Below, one piece after another: positions 8,873 to 9,831 of a stretch of 9,831 nt of DNA. Each line of letters begins with the position of its first letter. Within the stretch, counting starts at the first letter, position 1. Location of the stretch: positions 1 to 9,831 of the forward strand of contig JAJYJB010000082.1 of the NCBI GenBank assembly GCA_021789735.1. The letters run 5' to 3'. The DNA is from Nitrospirota bacterium. GTDB taxonomy: Bacteria; Nitrospirota; Thermodesulfovibrionia; Thermodesulfovibrionales; JdFR-88. A model generated the notes under the pieces. It worked only from the letters and a program-made list of their open reading frames with translations. It searched no databases and was not told the origin of the DNA. A program made the position numbers and the translations under genes.

Positions 8873-9298
8873 TCAATACCGGCTTTCGTACCTCACGCTG
8901 GTGCAAACTTCCCTTACTTGGTCTTTTACGAGCCTGCCGTTGTCCCAGATCCGTTCCCTGACCTTCCTGCATCGCGTGTGCTCGTCCGGATAGTACACAT
9001 CTGACTCCGGGGTGGCCCTGTAAACCCCTTGTCCATTGTCAGTCCTGTATTCAACGGGCCTACCGGTGTAGACCGCCTGCTGATTGGCTTTTACCGCTAT
9101 ATCGGTAAGTGTGGCCCCGGCCACCGCGCCAAGCGCGCCGCCTATGACGCCTCCCCTCCATGGGTTCCTGTCAAGAAGCGCTCCCGCAATGCCGCCAATG
9201 AACGCCCCCACGCCGGCGCCCTGTCCCTGCGGCGTCTCGCAGCCGTAAGTGAATATGCCCAGCGCAAGTAAAAGTGCAACAGCTGTCAATCTCTTCAT
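8873..9298 (-). CDS. Glycine-zipper 2TM lipoprotein (17 kDa surface antigen-like)
   Basis: This 141-residue protein is probably an envelope lipoprotein. It starts MKR, then a hydrophobic signal helix (about 5-16) ending at TYGC with C20 as the likely lipidated residue. The -3 position is Thr, so the lipobox is imperfect. Residues 27-62 form a glycine-zipper hairpin (GxGxxxGGxxG, a short DRNPW turn, then GGxxGGxxGxxxG) typical of Rickettsia 17 kDa antigen/YmgG-like proteins. The C-terminal region has two cysteines in CRKVRERIWDNGRLVKDQVREVC, a usual tail in this family. Such proteins are thought to associate with the outer membrane; the exact role is unknown. I chose the ATG at 9298 over an in-frame one at 9337 because AGGAGA lies upstream (about 13 bases) and the signal peptide then begins properly. 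Confidence 0.85.
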   Translation of the reverse strand: MKRLTAVALLLALGIFTYGCETPQGQGAGVGAFIGGIAGALLDRNPWRGGVIGGALGAVAGATLTDIAVKANQQAVYTGRPVEYRTDNGQGVYRATPESDVYYPDEHTRCRKVRERIWDNGRLVKDQVREVCTSVRYESRY

Positions 9299-9498
9299 GA
9301 TTTTAAAAATTCTCCTGTCTCCCCCTCCGTCTATCATGTGGACCCATATTATTATGCGTAAACTCCGGCGAAGCTTTGTGTAACCATTGTCACTCGTGCC
9401 CTTTTAAAAAGTCATCAGCAACATATATTATGGGACAAAAGGCGGATTTTCTCAATATCGGGATATCCAATCCGTCTTGACATCCGGCGCATCTTTGT
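9299..9498. other. Divergent spacer between lipoprotein gene and thiamin leader
   Basis: No gene is apparent here. The left part should hold the leftward promoter of the lipoprotein gene, but no clear -35/-10 pair stands out. The right part contains GGATATCC near 9460 and a first TTGACATCC copy at 9477-9485, repeated 22 bp later in the thiamin promoter. Confidence 0.4.
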
Positions 9499-9527
9499 TT
9501 GACATCCCCGCACCTGCGGATTATACT
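9499..9527 (+). promoter_or_regulatory. Sigma70 promoter of the thiamin (TPP riboswitch-thiS) transcript
   Basis: TTGACA at 9499-9504 is a perfect -35 and TATACT at 9522-9527 a near-perfect -10, with the ideal 17-bp spacing. Transcription would start near 9534, about ten bases before the riboswitch P1 stem. The spacer contains the inverted repeat CCGCA-CC-TGCGG (9508-9519), a possible operator. Confidence 0.88.
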
Positions 9528-9544
9528 TAGACAAGCATAAAATG

Positions 9545-9672
9545 CCCTAGGGGGAGGTCCCGTTTCTGCCGCAGTTGCCGTTTTTTGGCGCTGGCAGGCG
9601 GACAAGGCACCTGAGACTCCACGCGAGAACCCCTGGAACCTGATGCGGGTAATGCCGCCGTAGGGATTAGGG
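9545..9672 (+). promoter_or_regulatory. TPP riboswitch (THI-box) aptamer
   Basis: This leader RNA binds thiamin pyrophosphate and represses the downstream thiamin genes. The conserved pyrimidine-sensing segment CTGAGA is at 9611-9616. The pyrophosphate-side segment runs from GAACCTGAT (9636-9644) through GGGTAATGCCGCCG to TAGGGA (9661-9666). P1 is formed by CCCTA (9545-9549) and TAGGG (9668-9672). P4/P5 show GCGG/CCGC pairing in place of the commoner CUGG/CCAG, keeping complementarity. The P3 arm is enlarged: CTGCC (9566-9570) pairs with GGCAG (9592-9596), with GCC/GGC inside, around a T-rich loop. It precedes thiS, as is common in thiamin operons. Confidence 0.96.
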
Positions 9673-9731
9673 ATCAAGCGTCATTTCTATTTGCGGTATT
9701 TTTATTTTTTTAAAAAAATGACCGCATCCCT
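9669..9731 (+). promoter_or_regulatory. Predicted antiterminator of the TPP riboswitch
   Basis: Two elements upstream can pair with the left arm of the terminator. AGGGA (9669-9673), part of the aptamer P1 3' strand, complements TCCCT (9727-9731). TGCGGT (9692-9697) complements ACCGCA (9721-9726), enclosing the palindrome ATTTTTTTAAAAAAAT (9704-9719). Together they would occupy the whole left arm of the terminator when P1 is open (no TPP), allowing read-through. This is inferred from complementarity only. Confidence 0.7.
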
Positions 9732-9754
9732 TTTCTCCAGGGGATGCGGTTTTT
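9721..9754 (+). terminator. Riboswitch-controlled intrinsic terminator
   Basis: ACCGCATCCC (9721-9730) and GGGATGCGGT (9741-9750) form a perfect ten-pair stem with a ten-base loop, followed directly by TTTT. Placed between the TPP aptamer and thiS, it indicates repression by premature termination when TPP is bound. Confidence 0.93.
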
Positions 9755-9782
9755 AATTTTAATTTTTCCCAAAAGGGTGCAT

Positions 9783-9831
9783 ATGAGATTGAAGGTAAAC
9801 GGGGAACCGATGGATTGCATGGCGGAGACGG
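9783..9831 (+). CDS. thiS: Sulfur carrier protein ThiS (5' end only)
   Basis: Sixteen codons are visible before the window ends, beginning MRLKVNGEPMDC. The K-x-NGEP opening is the typical first strand of ThiS, the ubiquitin-like carrier that, as a C-terminal thiocarboxylate, delivers sulfur for the thiazole ring of thiamin. AAAGGG (about 9772-9777) is a modest ribosome binding site six bases upstream. Its position directly behind a TPP riboswitch supports the call. The diagnostic C-terminal GG lies outside the window, so identification rests on a short segment plus context. Confidence 0.82.
   Translation, partial: MRLKVNGEPMDCMAET

Noticed and set aside
8643..8993. Plus-strand frame starting inside the por terminator
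   Set aside because: It starts within the terminator hairpin, runs antisense to the lipoprotein gene and has no ribosome binding site or domain.
9390..9677. Minus-strand frame across the thiamin promoter and riboswitch
   Set aside because: It lies antisense to a well-supported promoter and TPP aptamer, whose conservation explains the sequence without a protein.

Overview
The window reads as a chromosomal segment from an anaerobic bacterium. A four-subunit ferredoxin-dependent pyruvate oxidoreductase, a DUF3786 protein, a stand-alone radical SAM protein and heavy use of AGG/AGA (Arg) and ATA (Ile) codons together suggest a Nitrospirota (Thermodesulfovibrio-like) or deltaproteobacterial host. 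This placement is an inference; no rRNA or other phylogenetic marker is present.

Layout. Positions 9-1905 are a complete group II intron. Its RNA closely resembles the group IIC intron of Oceanobacillus iheyensis, and it encodes a reverse transcriptase/maturase without an endonuclease domain. It follows a T-tract, as expected for a class that inserts behind transcription terminators. Next come two closely spaced plus-strand genes: a DUF3786 protein (1996-2598) and a radical SAM protein with a B12-binding-like N-terminus (2611-4266). Convergent to them, only 5 bp away, is tgt on the minus strand (4272-5378). A 208-bp AT-rich spacer separates tgt from a divergent plus-strand operon, porG-porD-porA-porB (5587-8598), whose genes overlap or nearly touch. 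A strong hairpin terminator ends it at 8630-8667. A roughly 200-bp GC-rich structured spacer of unknown nature follows, then a minus-strand glycine-zipper lipoprotein gene (8873-9298). The right end holds a textbook sigma70 promoter, a TPP riboswitch with a readable terminator/antiterminator switch, and the first 16 codons of thiS, probably the start of a thiamin biosynthesis operon.

How the parts relate. Por needs thiamin pyrophosphate as cofactor, and the thiamin operon at the right edge is controlled by the same molecule. Tgt inserts a queuine-pathway base into tRNA. The DUF3786/radical SAM pair is the part whose function is least known. I found no CRISPR array, toxin-antitoxin pair, defence island, prophage, tRNA or rRNA. 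The most promising material for follow-up is the intact intron, the DUF3786/radical SAM pair, the riboswitch expression platform and the unexplained spacer at 8668-8872.
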